The position numbers and the translations under genes are program-made. A stretch of DNA of 64,000 bases from Euglena gracilis (lineage: Eukaryota > Euglenida > Euglenophyceae > Euglenales): contig CP154956.1 in assembly GCA_039621445.1 (NCBI GenBank), positions 58,349,155 through 58,413,154 of the forward strand, read 5' to 3'. The notes under the pieces are model-generated. The model was given only the letters and a program-made list of their open reading frames with translations. It was not told where the DNA came from and ran no database searches. This document shows positions 10,722 to 23,487 of the stretch, one piece after another. How positions within the stretch are numbered: position 1 is the first letter of the stretch; every line of letters begins with the position of its first letter.

Positions 10722-11392
10722 CAGGCATTTGCTTACCCCCCCCCCCCTAGTCGTACGACCACCCCTCATTTACGACCACCCCCCGGTCACAGGTTGCAGG
10801 TCATGGGGGTGTTATGACCACCCCCCCCCCCCGGTCACAGGTTGCAGGTTGCGAAAAATTTAACACCACCTTACCTATGACCGCCCCCTCATTTACGACC
10901 ACCCCCCGGTCACAGGTTGCAGGTTATGGGGGTGTTATGACCCCCCCCCCCCCCCGGTCACAGGTTGCAGGAACCCGGTCATACGACTGGGGGGGGGGGA
11001 ATCCCTGCAATCCCTTACCCCCCCCCGGGGGGGGGCTGGACTGCAGCTAGTCCAAATTTGGCTAGTGGGATTTCTAGCAGACCCCCTGGGGGGGGGGATC
11101 TGCTAGCAGGGCTAGCTAGTGGAAAAAAAATTTCCAGTGACCGGCGACCGGCGCGAAGCGCCAAAATTTTTTTGGGGACCCCCCAAAATGGCCAAAAATG
11201 CCCGGTTTTGGCCATTTTTGGGAATTTTTGGAACAAAATCAGCCCAAAACCTATTAAAAAATTTTCCAGTCCGGGGGACCCCCGGACCCCCCCCCCCGGG
11301 GGGGGGCAGGGGGGTTCTAGCTAGTCCATTTTTTCCAGTGTCTAGCCGATTGGCTAGCCAGTACCCCCCCAGGGTCTTTAAGCAAATGCCTG
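10722..11392. mobile_element. family A TIR element, copy 3, with an insertion
   Basis: The ends CAGGCATTTGCTTA and TTTAAGCAAATGCCTG are flanked by a perfect 8-bp duplication GTCCCAAT (10714-10721 and 11393-11400). The body from about 11000 to 11392 matches copies 1 and 2. A foreign block of about 240 bp interrupts it right behind the left TIR, and part of the subterminal GGGATTGCAG text is inverted beside it (CTGCAATCCC). Confidence 0.9.
10740..10990. mobile_element. nested GTCGTACGACC element
   Basis: The block is bounded by C-run plus AGTCGTACGACC on the left and GGTCATACGACT plus G-run on the right. Inside are three copies of ACCACCCCCCGGTCACAGGTTGCAGG-type units. A shorter relative lies at 16,852-16,970. 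Confidence 0.7.
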
Positions 11393-11399
11393 GTCCCAA

Positions 11400-11560
11400 T
11401 AACCAAGTTTTTTTGCACTTCACCCCAGATATGTTTTGTTTGTTTTGCACCTGACACCAATTCATTTGCACTTGACCACAAAACTGTTTGCATTTCACCC
11501 AAATTTGTTTGCATTTCAACACAAAAATATCTGAACACTGTTCCAAACATGTTTGCATTT
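11400..11560. repeat. degenerate tandem TTTGCATTTCACC repeats
   Basis: About six loose repeats (roughly 27 bp) of TTTGCA(C/T)TTSACC followed by an AAA/TTT stretch. Non-coding. Confidence 0.6.
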
Positions 11561-11977
11561 TTTCAGATCATTTTTTTTTTTGCATTTGGATCTGGTGTTT
11601 TGCACAGTTGTCATTTGAAACTCCCGCTGGAATGGACCTTGTTACGTGCTTTTTTCTCATTGAGCAAAATAAGTGAAAATTCTTTCAGAACAAGTGCAAT
11701 TATTTTTGAGGTGGAAATTTTTTTTGCCCACGGCCTTCAAATGCATTTGCCTACAGGTGGCAAAAAATTTTTTTGCCAGGCGTGGGCAAAAAAATTTCGG
11801 TCTCTTGGTGTTGGTTCCGGCCAGACATTGAAGGTCCTCCGGGCCAAATTTATTTGGTCCACCGTTCATCAAACGTGCCGTTAGCTGTAATTTTATTATT
11901 CCTCTTTGCCATATCCTGGCGATGATCTTTCTGGGCATCCAACCCCCAACCCTAACCCTAACACGCTCCCATGGATC

Positions 11978-12471
11978 CAGGCTTTTGCTTAAAGGTTCGC
12001 ACCCCCCCCCTTGGGGGCTGGACCCCAACCAGTCCAAATTTGGCCAGTGGAAATCCTGGTGGACCTGGGGGGGGGGGTGGCCACCTCCACAAACATAGAC
12101 AGAAGGGCCTGAGGCGGACAACAGCGCCAGGCCAGAAGAGGGGATAAAATGCGCCAAAAAAATCAGACGAAGCGCACACAGTGGTGGGGGAGGGACGTCC
12201 ACCCGCAGGCCAGAGGAAAATTTTCTCCAGTGACCGATGCGAAACGCCGAATTTTCTTGGACCCAAATCTTGCCAAAAAATGCCCATTTTTGGCCATTTT
12301 TGGGGTTTTTTTTTGACAGAATCAGCCAAGCACAGCGCCAGAGGGGAAATTTCAGTTGGGGGGGGGGCGGACCCCCCCAGGGGAACGGGGTCTAGCTAGT
12401 CCGTTTTTTCCAATGACTGGCAAAATGGCTGGCCAGTGGACCCCCCCCCCGGGACTTTCAGCGAAAGCCTG
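11978..12471. mobile_element. family A TIR element, copy 4 (diverged)
   Basis: The ends CAGGCTTTTGCTTAAAGG and CTTTCAGCGAAAGCCTG are diverged, but the flanking 8-bp duplication CATGGATC is perfect (11970-11977 and 12472-12479). The interior keeps the CCAGTGACCG...CGCCGAAT core and the GGCCATTTTTGG block. A separate GC-rich stretch lies between about 12,060 and 12,190. Confidence 0.88.
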
Positions 12472-12739
12472 CATGGATCATGAGATGTCTGAGTAACCTT
12501 CGAGAACAGAACTGAAAGGATTGTAAAACCCAAACCCAAGCACATTTGTTGAATATGAGGGTTGCAGATTTCACACAAAAAAAGCCCTGGATTCATTGTA
12601 AAAGGGTTGAAATCAACGCCATGCTTTCCTTTTTGTGTCAATTTCCAGAGTTTTGGCTTTGTTCTACGTGTTTTTGAGTGTTATTGCACCGGTGTTCCTG
12701 ACCCTGCCCAACTGCAAACCGCATCTTGGAACTGGGCAT

Positions 12740-12911
12740 GCGTGACTCCAAACGAGGCATCACAGCTGAGCAGCCCCATGAAGTTTCTGAGGTCCTCCTC
12801 AAGTGCATCGGGGAGCTTGTGAAGACGCCCAGCATGCTGTTTGCCTTCAACAACACGATATTCTGGGATTGGCTCCTTGAGATGGGCTTCCCTGCGGATT
12901 TCAAAGCCTGA
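12740..12911 (+). CDS. 3' terminal exon of an unidentified gene
   Basis: An open frame ending at TGA 12,909-12,911 has strong coding character: synonymous-looking G/C third bases and a balanced composition (ITAEQPHEVSEVLLKCIGEL, then SMLFAFNNTIFWDWLLEMGF). It is helix-like with an aromatic C-terminus. The most probable acceptor is AACGAG|GC at about 12,756, though the frame is open from 12,705. I do not recognise the family. Upstream exons cannot be traced because a family A element ends 270 bases before it. Confidence 0.5.
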
Positions 12912-15350
12912 TGGATGCTATGCTTCCAGAACAGGCTTCTTTTTGTGAACGATTGAGAAGTGCCACAACCCACGGCACAAACAATTTGTTGCAATCATTC
13001 CCTCAGAGTTTGACAACTGCAAAATTTGGTGGAAAACAATTCAAATGGCACTTTTTCTGGCGCTTTTCTTTCCTGTTGGTGGAACAAATGAAAATTTTGA
13101 GGATTTTCTTTTTCTTTGCATATTTTTGGACATTTTCACGCCACTCCACATTGTTTTGCAATCGTCGCTTTTTTTTCTGGCACAGCAGAATTCTGGTTGT
13201 GCCCAAAGCTTTGCTGAATTTTGAAGAAAGTGAACGATGGAGGGTCGTAAGGGGGGGGGATGGAGGGGCCGAGTGGGACCATGCAGGACTAGTATTAATA
13301 AGATAGTATTAGTAAGGTATTTTCTTTTGGGGAGCCGTTTTATGGGTCCATAAATGACAGGCCAAAAAGACCCAATGATTGTTTGGGTGAAGTTGTGGGG
13401 TTTGCGGGGTGAAGATTTATGCACACACTGGGGTAAAAGCCGTTGTTCAGGGGTAAACGCAACGGACCCCCCCCCCTGTTGAGGGGAACATTTCTTTGAT
13501 GTTGTTTCCAGGAATTTTTTTAAGGTTTGACCCTGGGGGGGGGTACGATGCGATTTTTTTTCGGTTCTGCTGAAATGTTTTCAATCTAGAAAAGATGAGC
13601 ATTCGGATTGTATTTGTCCCTGATGGGGGAGCACGCCGTCGGCTAGCTGACTCACAGGAACATGAGGTGAGCCATTGCGCAAAGGCTTTCAAAAATAATT
13701 GCTGAATTGTTCAAAAAAAAACCCCGCAACTGGCAAAATGGACAAAACTGGCAAAAGCTAACCCAAGGATGCTGGAAATGGCCAAAAATGCAGCTCCCAT
13801 AAACAAAAAACAACACCCTGAAGGGAGATTCATGAGGAAAATGCTTCTGCACTGCGGTGATCAATGAAGCATTTTCACCAAGAGAAAGTTGTAATCAAAA
13901 GAAGTAGTTTTGATCATAGATTTATTTGACACTGGTGTGACCCATCCCCCCCGGGAGTTTTCGAGAATGCCAGGGTGACAAAATTTCTTTTGGTGATACA
14001 CAGGTGATACACACAAAAAAATTGTGTCACGTGTGCATGTACAAAAATGTGTCACATACAAATTCAAATACAAATGCAAATGCAAAGTTTTGCGTCACAT
14101 GCGCAAATTTTTTTTTGTGAAAAACACGTAACAGAAAACTTTTTTTGCCATAATTTCTTTGAGGTGAAACAAAAAAGTTTGATGTGGTTCATTGAGTCTG
14201 CGCTAAGAGTGGTTTTGCCCCACCGCTCACCTCAAGAAATCATCATCCTTCGGGTAACCAAAAAATTCCTTCGGCTGTTTTGCATCGTGTGCAAATTTTC
14301 AAAATTCAAATTTCATATGATTTTCAACCTCAAAAATCCCCCCCCTTATCTGGGCCCTTGCAAAATTTGCGAAAAAATTTTAGGCTCATCATTTTGGCCG
14401 GACCAAACTGACACAGCAACATTGGGATACACACTTTGTAACTGTCCACCCTTGGTCATTAACTTTCCTGATTGTTTCCTGGTTTGCACACACTTCTTTT
14501 TACCTTGCTCCCTGGAACAATATACATTGTGCATGCAAATTGTAAAGTCATCCAGGGGCCGGGGCTCAAAGCAGCTTCTGTGCCCATTTTTTGAAAATTT
14601 CAGACGACAACGGAAAGAAGTTTGCCTGCAGTTCTGGAGCCTGGCAGATGGTTTCTGCTCCCTTGGGCTTTCCGCATGACATTTCTGTCAGTGCCAGGTG
14701 TAACATGCTCAGGGTTGCAACCCACCCAAGCTGCATCTGCACTCCTCACTGCTGAGCTTCTTTGCATTTTTTTGTGAGCCTCTGAGCTTCGTTGCAAGTT
14801 TCCCCCCCAGTTTTTGTTTGGATGAGTTCTGGGTTTGGATGAGTTTCCCAGTTCTCAGCTCTCAGGTCCAGCTTGTCAAAGATGAACCCCGCTTGACAAC
14901 CTTGAACGGGATGCATCATTTCCATGGTCTGAAATGCTGAATGCATTTGACCACAATTGCTAGTGTACTCTTAAGCTACCAACCACCCATTTTGCCTTTT
15001 CAGGGGACAGCCATCCCTTTGTGAACTATGTGATGTTGTGCATGTGTGGCCAAAGCTCTTGCTCACATTGTGTTATAGTTGCAGATACAGGAAACTTGTT
15101 TCAAGAAAAAGCCCTGTCCAGCTGGATTGCATCTTCGGTCAAAAAACGAGGTCTTTAAGCATCTGTTCTTGACAGGATAGGGCGTTCTGAGGACCTCATT
15201 TGATGCTTTGGGCATTTTCATTGCTTCATTTCTTCCACATAAGTTGAAATTCATAACTTTTAGCTTACAACCAAAATGAATGCAGAAATCGCCAAAATGG
15301 GTCAAAAAATAAGCTCTGTGGACTCGGGCTAGTCGTGGAATCACGAGAAA
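12912..15350. other. gene-free AT-rich stretch
   Basis: Long A and T runs and scattered open frames, the longest about 210 codons (14,047-14,679) with a Phe/Lys/Cys-rich composition typical of AT-rich chance frames. No conserved motif or repeat boundary found. Confidence 0.45.
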
Positions 15351-15359
15351 GAAAGTGCT

Positions 15360-16200
15360 GTTCAGGATTTTTTTTTTAAGTATTGGACCCCGGGGGGTGG
15401 GACTGGCTGAACCCCCCCCCCCCGGCGGGTCCCTCCCACCGACCCCAGCGATGCCCAGCCTCCTCGCGGCGGGAGGGGGGCAACGTGCCGAAATGGCACG
15501 GCAAACCGGGCAAGAAATATCTGGGATGATGTGGACACCCCCACCTTCGCCTCTTTGCCCCCCCAGTCCCTCACGATGTTCAACGCCGACCCCTCGTCCC
15601 CTCGACCCCCCCCCCTTCAGTCCCTCACGATGTTCAACGCCGACCCCTCCTTGTCTTTTTCAGTCCCTGTCGTTGTTCTACGAGTGGCGCTGGCTCTTGG
15701 TGTGCCCGCGGGCGGCGTGGTGCTTGGCTATGCCCACGCTGACCTGCGGCACTGCGCCTTGTATGAGAGCCATACTAAACCAAACCAAACCCCCGGCGGG
15801 GTCCCCCCAGGGGGGGGTCCCCCCAGAAGGGGGTTGGATGTACTTTTTGGCGCCGCAAATTTTTGAAATAAGTGCCAGTTTTTTTTCTAGCATTGTCGCG
15901 ATTTTTTGGCCATTTTCGGGGAACAAGGGTGGGTCCCCCGGGAGGGGACCCCCCCCTCCCCCCCATCTTAAAAAAAACCTGATGCCGTTCAATAGGGTGT
16001 TGCAAGGCTCTATTTTTGTTCATGACTCGTGAGCCATGGGGGAGTTATATCCAAATTACAATTTTTTTGGCTGGCCGAACCCCCCCCCCCCCGGGAGCAG
16101 GCTCCCTCCATCATGCAACACCCTGGAGGTGCACTTGGACCATACCCTTTGAGAGATGGCACAACGTTCTAGACAAAGTACCTGCACATACCCAGGGTTT
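15360..16200. repeat. C/G-run rich repeat region
   Basis: It contains a direct repeat of CAGTCCCTCACGATGTTCAA (about 15,566 and 15,618), several CCCCGGGGGG blocks and the GGCTG(G)C(C/T)GAACCCCCCC motif at 15,398 and 16,070. No gene. Confidence 0.4.
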
Positions 16201-16225
16201 GATATAAGGAGGACTGCCCCCCCCT
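16193..16225. repeat. solo end of family B element
   Basis: CAGGGTTTGATATAAGGAGG is identical to the left TIR of the family B element at 18,595, but no matching inverted end was found nearby. Probably a truncated copy. Confidence 0.6.
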
Positions 16226-16851
16226 TTGAGGGATCTCAGGGTGGTCCTAAGCAAAAAATCATTTCTCGTCCCAGCACATTCAATGAAAAGTCCACAGGAA
16301 AATGACCCAAAGAATGGCCAAAATGGCGAAAAACAGGTCGACTTCGGGGGGAAAAGCCACTGTGGCAATCTTGGACCACCCAACCACTTAAAACGTCAAA
16401 TTTCGACCCTTTCAAGCATTGTCGGCCCCACACATGCCCCGCAAGAAACCTCAGAACCTACATCCCTTCCATGTGCAGCCGAATCACGAAATCCCTAAAT
16501 TTGCCAAATTCCAAGATGTGTGTCCAAAGGATGAGAAAAGATCAGGTGCTATGTGCACCAATATAACCCAGGGCTGCATGGAAATCCTGGAACTCTGGCA
16601 GTGGTGGGAGTCAACCCCCCCAACCCCATCCTGGTGGATGGGGCGGGATTCTGACCAACCCAACCACCACGCCACCCATTGAACCCATTAAATGAAACAA
16701 GTGGACTCCACAAGGAGGAGGGGGGGTGTCCTGTATCTTTTTTCCAGCCAGCGCAAATTTGAGCCAGACCGACCCCCTCAAATTTTGTGTCAATATTACA
16801 CGGACAGGGAAGAGCTGGAGATGTGCACAAGGTAAATTGGTCTGGTACCTG

Positions 16852-16972
16852 CCCCCCCTTGTCGTACGACCACCCCTGATTTACGACCACCCCCCGGTCA
16901 CAGGTTGTAGGTCATGGGGGTGTTACGACCCCCAGGTTGCAGGAACCCGGTCGTACGACAACGGGGGGGTAA
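16852..16972. mobile_element. GTCGTACGACC element, short copy
   Basis: A C-run then TTGTCGTACGACC begins it, and GGTCGTACGACAACGGGGGGG ends it. The internal ACCACCCCCCGGTCACAGGTTG unit matches 10,740-10,990. The C and G runs are part of the inverted repeat. Confidence 0.7.
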
Positions 16973-17674
16973 TGGTAAAATGGTTTCCATTTTAGTGATC
17001 ATATTTTGTGGGTATTGATTTTCTTTTGCGGATTTTCACTAAGTTGCTGGCTGGAAACTCGGTGACCCCCCCCTCCAGGATGGGCACCATCCGACGTGAG
17101 AAATTCCCAAGCAGCAAAAACCAAGGTGACAACTTCCTGTGGTGGCCTTGTTGTGGATTTTCCAACAGAACAAGCGGTGCAGGTCCCAGAGTGACAGTTG
17201 CTTGGTTTTTTTTTTGAGAACCACAGGGGTGATGATTTCCCTTGGGAGGGGGGAGGCGGTGGGCGGTGGAAGCGAAAGTGATTTAAAAAAAATCCTCCCT
17301 GCGGACCTGGCGCAGGAAGAAGAAGCAAATGGCCAAACTGTGCAAAAATAGTTCAGACCGGTTTTGTTCTCAAAATGCTCGCGGTGTTATGAGCTCCAGC
17401 GTCTCAAAATTGATCATCAACTTTTTTTTGCATTAGGTTTCCAAATTCTCACATTAAATTCTCACCCACATGTGCATGTCCCTCCTCAGCACCACAGGAA
17501 GAATTCTTTCAGTCAGGGGGACCTGGCCAAGCAAAATGGCTATCCGGTGGATCCCCCCCCCCCCGGGATCTTCACCGACCAAAAAGACAGCCAATTTTTT
17601 TTTGCCGAATGTGCAGGTCAGTGTCCAGGCACCTTCAAACACCCCAGGCCAGATTGAAAGAAGTGAAAATTGGT

Positions 17675-18002
17675 ACCCTCCCCCTAAATAATACCCCCCC
17701 GGGGTAAGATTTTTTTCGCCCGAGGGGGGGTATTATTTTTCGAAATTTTTCGAAGTCCCGTAGGAGCCAAAATAGCGCCAAAACCCCCCTTTAGGATCAT
17801 TTTTTGTATTTTTGCAATTTTTTTGGAGGTCAGATGATCCAGAAAATTTTTTTCTGTAATTTGTTGTCAGAGATTGTGATTTTTACGTATATTTTCAGGT
17901 TAAAATCCAGGCCTTTGGCCCAAAACCGGGGGGGGGGGGAGGTATTATTTCGGTCGCCGAAGTCAGATCCCGAGGGGGGGGGGTATTATTTGGGGGGAGG
18001 GT
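17675..18002. mobile_element. family E element with CCTAAATAATACC ends
   Basis: Ends of about 25 bp, ACCCTCCCCCTAAATAATAC with C-run and the inverse, bound 328 bp. A second inner pair of GGTATTATTT copies lies at about 17,727 and 17,940. No clear target duplication. No coding capacity. Confidence 0.7.
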
Positions 18003-18387
18003 TTACATCATGTTGAGGATCCCAAGTGTGATGCTCAGGCAGTGTAGGAAGCTGTGCATAAAGTGTGTTCATTTTCACATGCAGAGTGTAGGGTTACATC
18101 AAAATGCACACAAAGAAAACTGAGAGACAAAATGAGTGATGTTGTTAATAAAAGGGATAGGGTTGGGTCAACATGTACACAAAAAGAACAAGAGATCAAA
18201 GAAATGATGTGTTTGCCCGTGATATGGATTCATTTGACTGTGTGCCCCTCCCACCGGAGGGCCCTCCCTGGGGTGGGGTGCGCCATGGGTCAGGTTTTTG
18301 CCCGGCCAAAGGCCGGGCAAGAAAAAAATTTTCAGCATTTTCGGACAATTTTGGTTAGATTTTGGATGGGTGGGTAGTGGGGTCGGG

Positions 18388-18462
18388 TTGTGCGTTAGGG
18401 CTAGGGCTAGGGCTAGGGTTAGGGTTGGGTTAGGGTCAGGGTTAGGGTTAGGGTTATTTTCA
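18388..18462. repeat. telomere-type TTAGGG repeats, G-rich strand
   Basis: GGGCTAGGGCTAGGG passes into TTAGGGTTAGGG units. Opposite orientation to the arrays at 3.6 and 4.4 kb. Confidence 0.8.
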
Positions 18463-18594
18463 AAAGTGGGTGAGGTTTGGGCCCGCGAAACAGTGACCTG
18501 TGGGCGTCTGGTCCTGTAAGCGCCTGGTCGACCCCAACCCTACAACCCTGGGGATTAAATGGAATCCTGCAACCCCATGAGTGGGGGGCGGACC

Positions 18595-18925
18595 CAGGGT
18601 TTGATATAAGGAGGGCGTACATGGTTTAGGTGGGGGGTGTCCCCCCCCCCATCTGCCAGGGGGGGGGTACCCGGGACCCCCCCCAAAAGGGTCAATTTTT
18701 TCCTCTGGTGCTTTGCGCCGAAATTTTTTTGCATTTTTGGCAAATTTTTGCCTCAAAAGTGCCCAAAATGGCACTTTTGGTCGTTTTGGGGGGTCAAAAA
18801 TTTTCGGTCACTCGGACCGCGCCATTGTTTAGGTGGGGGGGGTGTCCCCCCCACCCACCCCCCCCCTGCTGGCCCGCAGGGGGTCCGGACCACCCCCCCC
18901 CCACCTGTCCTTATATCAAACCCTG
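18595..18925. mobile_element. family B TIR element
   Basis: TIRs CAGGGTTTGATATAAGG and CCTTATATCAAACCCTG are perfect and flanked by a perfect 8-bp duplication GGCGGACC (18,587-18,594 and 18,926-18,933). Inside, GTTTAGGTGGGGGGTGTCCCCCCC occurs in both halves, with a GGTGCTTTGCGCCGAAATTTTTTT module between them. Confidence 0.9.
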
Positions 18926-20528
18926 GGCGGACCCCCCCAGGTCCAGTTTTTTTTCCAGCCGGCCCTGGCTCAAGAAGAACCCCCCCCCAAAACTTTTTAT
19001 TTTGGTACCTGTCCTCCTTCTCTGGCACATTTCCTCCTGAAAAACCAGCAAGCACAAGCATTCAAATTCATGCAATTTGTACAACTGTTTTTTTAAAACA
19101 AGATGAACTGCCCCCTGGGTGCAATCTGTTGCCATGTTCCATCCCTCTCCTGCTTTCCAGCTGTATTTCTCCACCTGCATTTTTTATTGCAGAAGTCGCC
19201 AGTATTTCTGCTGGTTTATAAAGCTGGTGGGGAAAATTATTGGAGCCACCCTCAGCAGCACCTGGCACCTTTTCATTTTGTTTTTTTAATTGTCATTTTT
19301 TGTTCCCAATTTTGGCCACAGCCAGTCTTGATGAAAGTGGGCACAATCACAATCACCACATAAATGCAATCATTGCACAAGAAGCAATTTTGTTGCATTT
19401 ACGCAAAATTAGTTTATAATTCTTGTTGCTGTTCTTTTGCCATGAGCTTCTCTTGCCATACTGCTCTGTACCACTGCAGATAGATTTATTGTTCCAAGTG
19501 AGTTCAACAGGACAGGGGGACCCCACCCAAATGACGAAACCCTGCTTTCCTGTTCAAACGGTGGTGATGATTGGATTTCAGCTGTGTTCCCTTGACAGTT
19601 GTTGGGTTGACAGTTGACCACAGCGTACCAGTTCGGAAGCGAAGTTTCGTGCTGGCCATAAACAGAGTTAGTTCACGACACAAGAGAAATTATTTCTAAA
19701 AGCTGAAACATAAGAGACCTCAAAAGAGTTTTCTCCAAGGGGCATTGGATCATGGATAATGTCTTGTGAACTAATTCACGAGTGGATGTTTTTATCGATG
19801 GGGTAATTTTCGGCTGGGAGGGGATGAAAAATGTCTCTTGTCCCTGGCTGCCATTTTTCATTTGTCGGGGGGGGGTATGCAAGTTTCATAATTTGCATTT
19901 TTTGCATAAGCCAGAATCTGAATAATCAGAATTTTGCTTTTTTGCATAATCTGAGGGCTTTTTTTTTAAACAGAAAATGGTTCTTTCATCCCCGGACATC
20001 TTGGTTTTCTATTCATCATTTTTTGGACCAATTCTGCTTTTTTTTGTGTAGAAACACATTGTGTACAACTGAGCAATCGACAGTGCCATAATGCAAGGTT
20101 ACACAACAATTGCTTTTGTTGTGTAATGTTTGCCATGGTTTTTTTGATTTTTCGGGGTTTTTTTGAAAACTTGTAAAAGGTACTCTTTGTTTGTTCTGTG
20201 ATTTTTTTTTGGTGGAAAAAGTGCGAATGCTGTTCAAAATATGCATTGTAAAATGAAACATGTCTGTGTTGGCGAAAAAAAAAATTCAAAGTCCTCCAGA
20301 AGTAAAGCTTGCATTTTTTTTTAATTTTGCAAAGCGTGCAATTCACCTGCAAAGCTTGCATTTGTTTCACTTTTGGCACTTCTTGCACTTTTTTTGCTGT
20401 GTTGCATGTTTTGAGCTGCCTTATTGCACATTCTCCCCCCAACAACATTCATCGCAAATATCGAAAAAAAAATAGCCTTTTCGGCTGTTTGTGTCAGCCG
20501 TGGTAGAAAAATTTCATTTCCTCTAAAA

Positions 20529-20950
20529 CACACCCAGGGTTTGAGGAGGGGGTCATGGCTTTAGGTGGGTCCCCCGCACCTCCTTGACCGCCAGACCCCT
20601 GTCAGATCCCCCCCCCCTCACCAACTGCCAAGGAGGGTCCGGACAGACCCCAGAGACCCCATTTTAAAAACATGACCCCTGATCATGTGCTCTCTGATTG
20701 GTGTCCAGGACCGCCCCACAGGTTAATGTTTTCCTTTTGCCTCTTCTCCTTTGCGCCGAAAATTTTTTGCAATTTTCATAAAATGCCATTTTGGGTCGAT
20801 TTTGGGGACTATTTTTTTTTTGGGCCTGGTGCTTTGCACCGGGCCAAAAATGATTCATTTCAACCGTACCACTCTTCAGGTTGGGGGAGGGGATCCGACC
20901 CGCCCAGTTGTTAATTATTATTATTCCCTGCTGACCTGTCCTCATAGAAA
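20529..20950. mobile_element. diverged family B-like element
   Basis: It begins CCAGGGTTTGAGGAGGGG and keeps the order of family B: TTTAGGTGGG, C-runs, TTTGCGCCGAAAATTTTTTGC, GCCATTTTGG, CCTGTCCT. The right end has decayed, so the boundary is approximate. Confidence 0.5.
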
Positions 20951-21254
20951 AGTTTACTTGGGAGGGGTATGGACCCACCCGCCCTGAGCTCCCCTAGCAC
21001 AGGAATAGTATAATTGGCCTAAACCCATCTGCTTTTTTCCCCCCTCAGTGAGAATTTATCAAACAAGGGTGAAGTGAATGTACGGATCCAATCGATGCAT
21101 TGCAAATTTTATATTTCTGATGCTTCTGCTGCCAAACCTCTCCTTCAAATGCTGCTTTTGCTTCATTTATCTGTGCCGCATTTGGCAGAGCCGTGTGATC
21201 ACAACCTTCCGGCAGCTTGGATAAAACATTTGGTTGCTTTGATTGATTGGTGGG

Positions 21255-21500
21255 GTCACAGGTTGGGGGGTCATAAGTCAAGGAATTTTTGGTCAAAATC
21301 TGACCCTCCAAAATGGCCCCGAATCCCCCCAAATCGGCAATTTTCGGCCAAAAAATGGCATTTTTTTGGTGATGGTCGGTCTCAAAAAGTTGCCAAAAAT
21401 CAGTTCTTTTGGTTTGCGGCCGAAAAAAATCATCCCTGGTGGTTTTCATTTTTTTCCCTGGGGGGGGTTTGAGTCCAGGTTTCGTTGGTCGGCTTGAGGG
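21255..21500. repeat. dispersed repeat, inverted partner at 49.6 kb
   Basis: CCAAAATGGCCCCGAATCCCCC to CCCTGGGGGGGG is an inverted diverged copy of about 49,590-49,785. It shares the ATGGTCGGTCTCAAAAAGTTG stretch and the GGGAAAAAAATGAAAACCACC stretch. Non-coding. Confidence 0.65.
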
Positions 21501-22142
21501 CTGGGGGTTTGCGGCAGCTCATTTGGGGGAAATGGTTCATTCTCTTGAAATTCTTCAAGAGGCGATCGAGAATATCGGGGGGGGGGGTGATCAGAGGGTT
21601 TGATTTTAGCCAGGAATTGTTGCACCATGTCTTGGCTGGGAACTGATTTCTCAAGCTGCTGGTGTCTGCTCTTTTTCCCCCTACAGGATGATTCGTCATC
21701 TTCAACTTGAGAGTCTATGATTTTTGGTTCCTTTCGCCACAGATGTGTCAGATCGAAACCTTCTTCTTTTTGCTTTCTTTTTAAAAAAATTTTGAACCCC
21801 GTTTTGAATGTAGGTCAATTGTCATTCGTTCCGAGATTTTTGATGAGATAATGGAAGTGAAGAAATGGACCCCGACCTCCCCCAGCAAAACCATTGTATT
21901 GTTGATTATTGCATTCATTTCTGCTTCCAGTTTTCAGTTGGATTCCAGAAATGGAGGGGGGCGACTGACTGGGTTTCAAAAAAAAAAGAAATGACGGGTT
22001 TTTTTGGGGAAAGCAGAAGACTTCGAAAAAAAACCGCGGCTGAAGCACACAGGCCGCTGGAGGTTGCAGGGGAAAGCGCAAAAACCTTGTGAGGCTATGA
22101 TGTCGCACTCCCTCATGGCGCACCGACAAGGGAGGAAGGGAC

Positions 22143-22583
22143 CAGGCTTTTTCTCAAGGGATTGCGGTAACGGGGGGTGCTGGACTGAAGCTAGTCTGCA
22201 GCTAGCCCCATCTTGGCTAGTGGGTTTTCTAGAAGACCCCCCCCCGGGGGGGTCTGCTAACAGGGCTAGCCAGTGGAAATTTTTTCCAGTGACAGGCGCG
22301 AACGGCCGAGAATTTTTTTTGGATTTTTTTTGAACAGAATCAGCCAAAAACCTGTTAAAACCGTCATTTGTCCTCCGGCGCTGTGCGCCGGAGAAAATTT
22401 TTTTCCAGTCCGGGGGGAACCCCGGACCCCCCCCTCCCCGGGAGGGGAGGGGGGGTCCGGGGTTCCCCCGGGGAGGGGGGATCCCCCCCCGGGGAGGGGG
22501 GTCCAGCTAGTCCACTGTTTCCAGTGTCTAGCCGTTTGGCTAGCCAGAACCCCCCCCCCCCCGGATCCTTAAGCAAAAGCCTG
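22143..22583. mobile_element. family A TIR element, copy 5
   Basis: The ends CAGGCTTTTTCTCAAGG and CCTTAAGCAAAAGCCTG carry a perfect 8-bp duplication GAAGGGAC (22,135-22,142 and 22,584-22,591). The interior is colinear with copy 2, but the right half carries an expanded GGGGAGGGGGG / CCCCCCTCCCC palindrome. Confidence 0.92.
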
Positions 22584-23487
22584 GAAGGGACCGAGGGCGA
22601 AGCACAAAGGCCTTGCGAGGCCATGCCTTGCTCGCCGGCGGTGCTGTTTGGATTATTTTGGTGCGCTGGGTAAGGAGCAGACCATGGCTTAACACCTGAC
22701 TGGCTGGCTTTTTCAGGGTGACTGGCTGGTTTTCTGGCCGTGATCCCCCTCCCCCCGGGGGTGGGGTAGGTCAGAAATCACCCAAAAGTGGCTGAGTGGC
22801 CAACCGGCGGCGAAGGCGCCGGAGAAAATTTTGGTCAAAAAAGGCTTTGAAAGGCCAAAAAGTGACTGGTTTTCCTGATTGGCCGACCCCCCCTCCCCGG
22901 GGAGGTAAAGGGACTGACTGGCTTGGCTGAAAAAAGTAACTGACTGGGTTTCTTCGAGTTGAAAGTGCCCCCCCCCCCCCCCGGGGGGTCGCTAAACAAT
23001 GGTATGGTAAGGAGGTCTCGCTTAGTGCCTTCCCCCCCCGGAAGCCGACGAAGGAAGGCGGGCGGGGGGGGGGGGACGAGGAGTGCACAGCACAAGTCGC
23101 TGCTTGCCTGTGAGGGCGTGTCGCCCGCACTGTCCTTCGCGCGGTCATCACTGTTTTGGGTGGTTGAGGGGGGGACTCGGCGCAAACTCCCATGGGGTCT
23201 TTGATGGGGGGGTGGATGCTGTGTGGGTGCTGGCCTCCTCTCCGAATGCTGGAACAGAAAACAGGGCACAGAATACTTGAGGTGGGACTTCAATCCAGTT
23301 TGCCACCCCCCTCATCATCAGGGGAAAGCCAATTTTTCGAGACCCAGGGGGTGCTCCCCCCACCAGCTTGTGGAACCCTTTTCACTATTTGTCAAGGCTA
23401 AACAGCCTGACCCCCTAAGACATTCGTTAGGCATTAAGAACATTGGAATCCCAAAATGATTTGCCTTACAATGTTCGCTTGCAGTGA

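Noticed and set aside
11119-11558. Open frames running through family A elements
   Set aside because: Frames in different copies are not conserved between copies; the elements are structural and non-autonomous.
14047-14679. Plus-strand frame of about 210 codons
   Set aside because: Phe/Lys/Cys-rich translation in AT-rich DNA, no recognisable motif, no splice or third-base signal.
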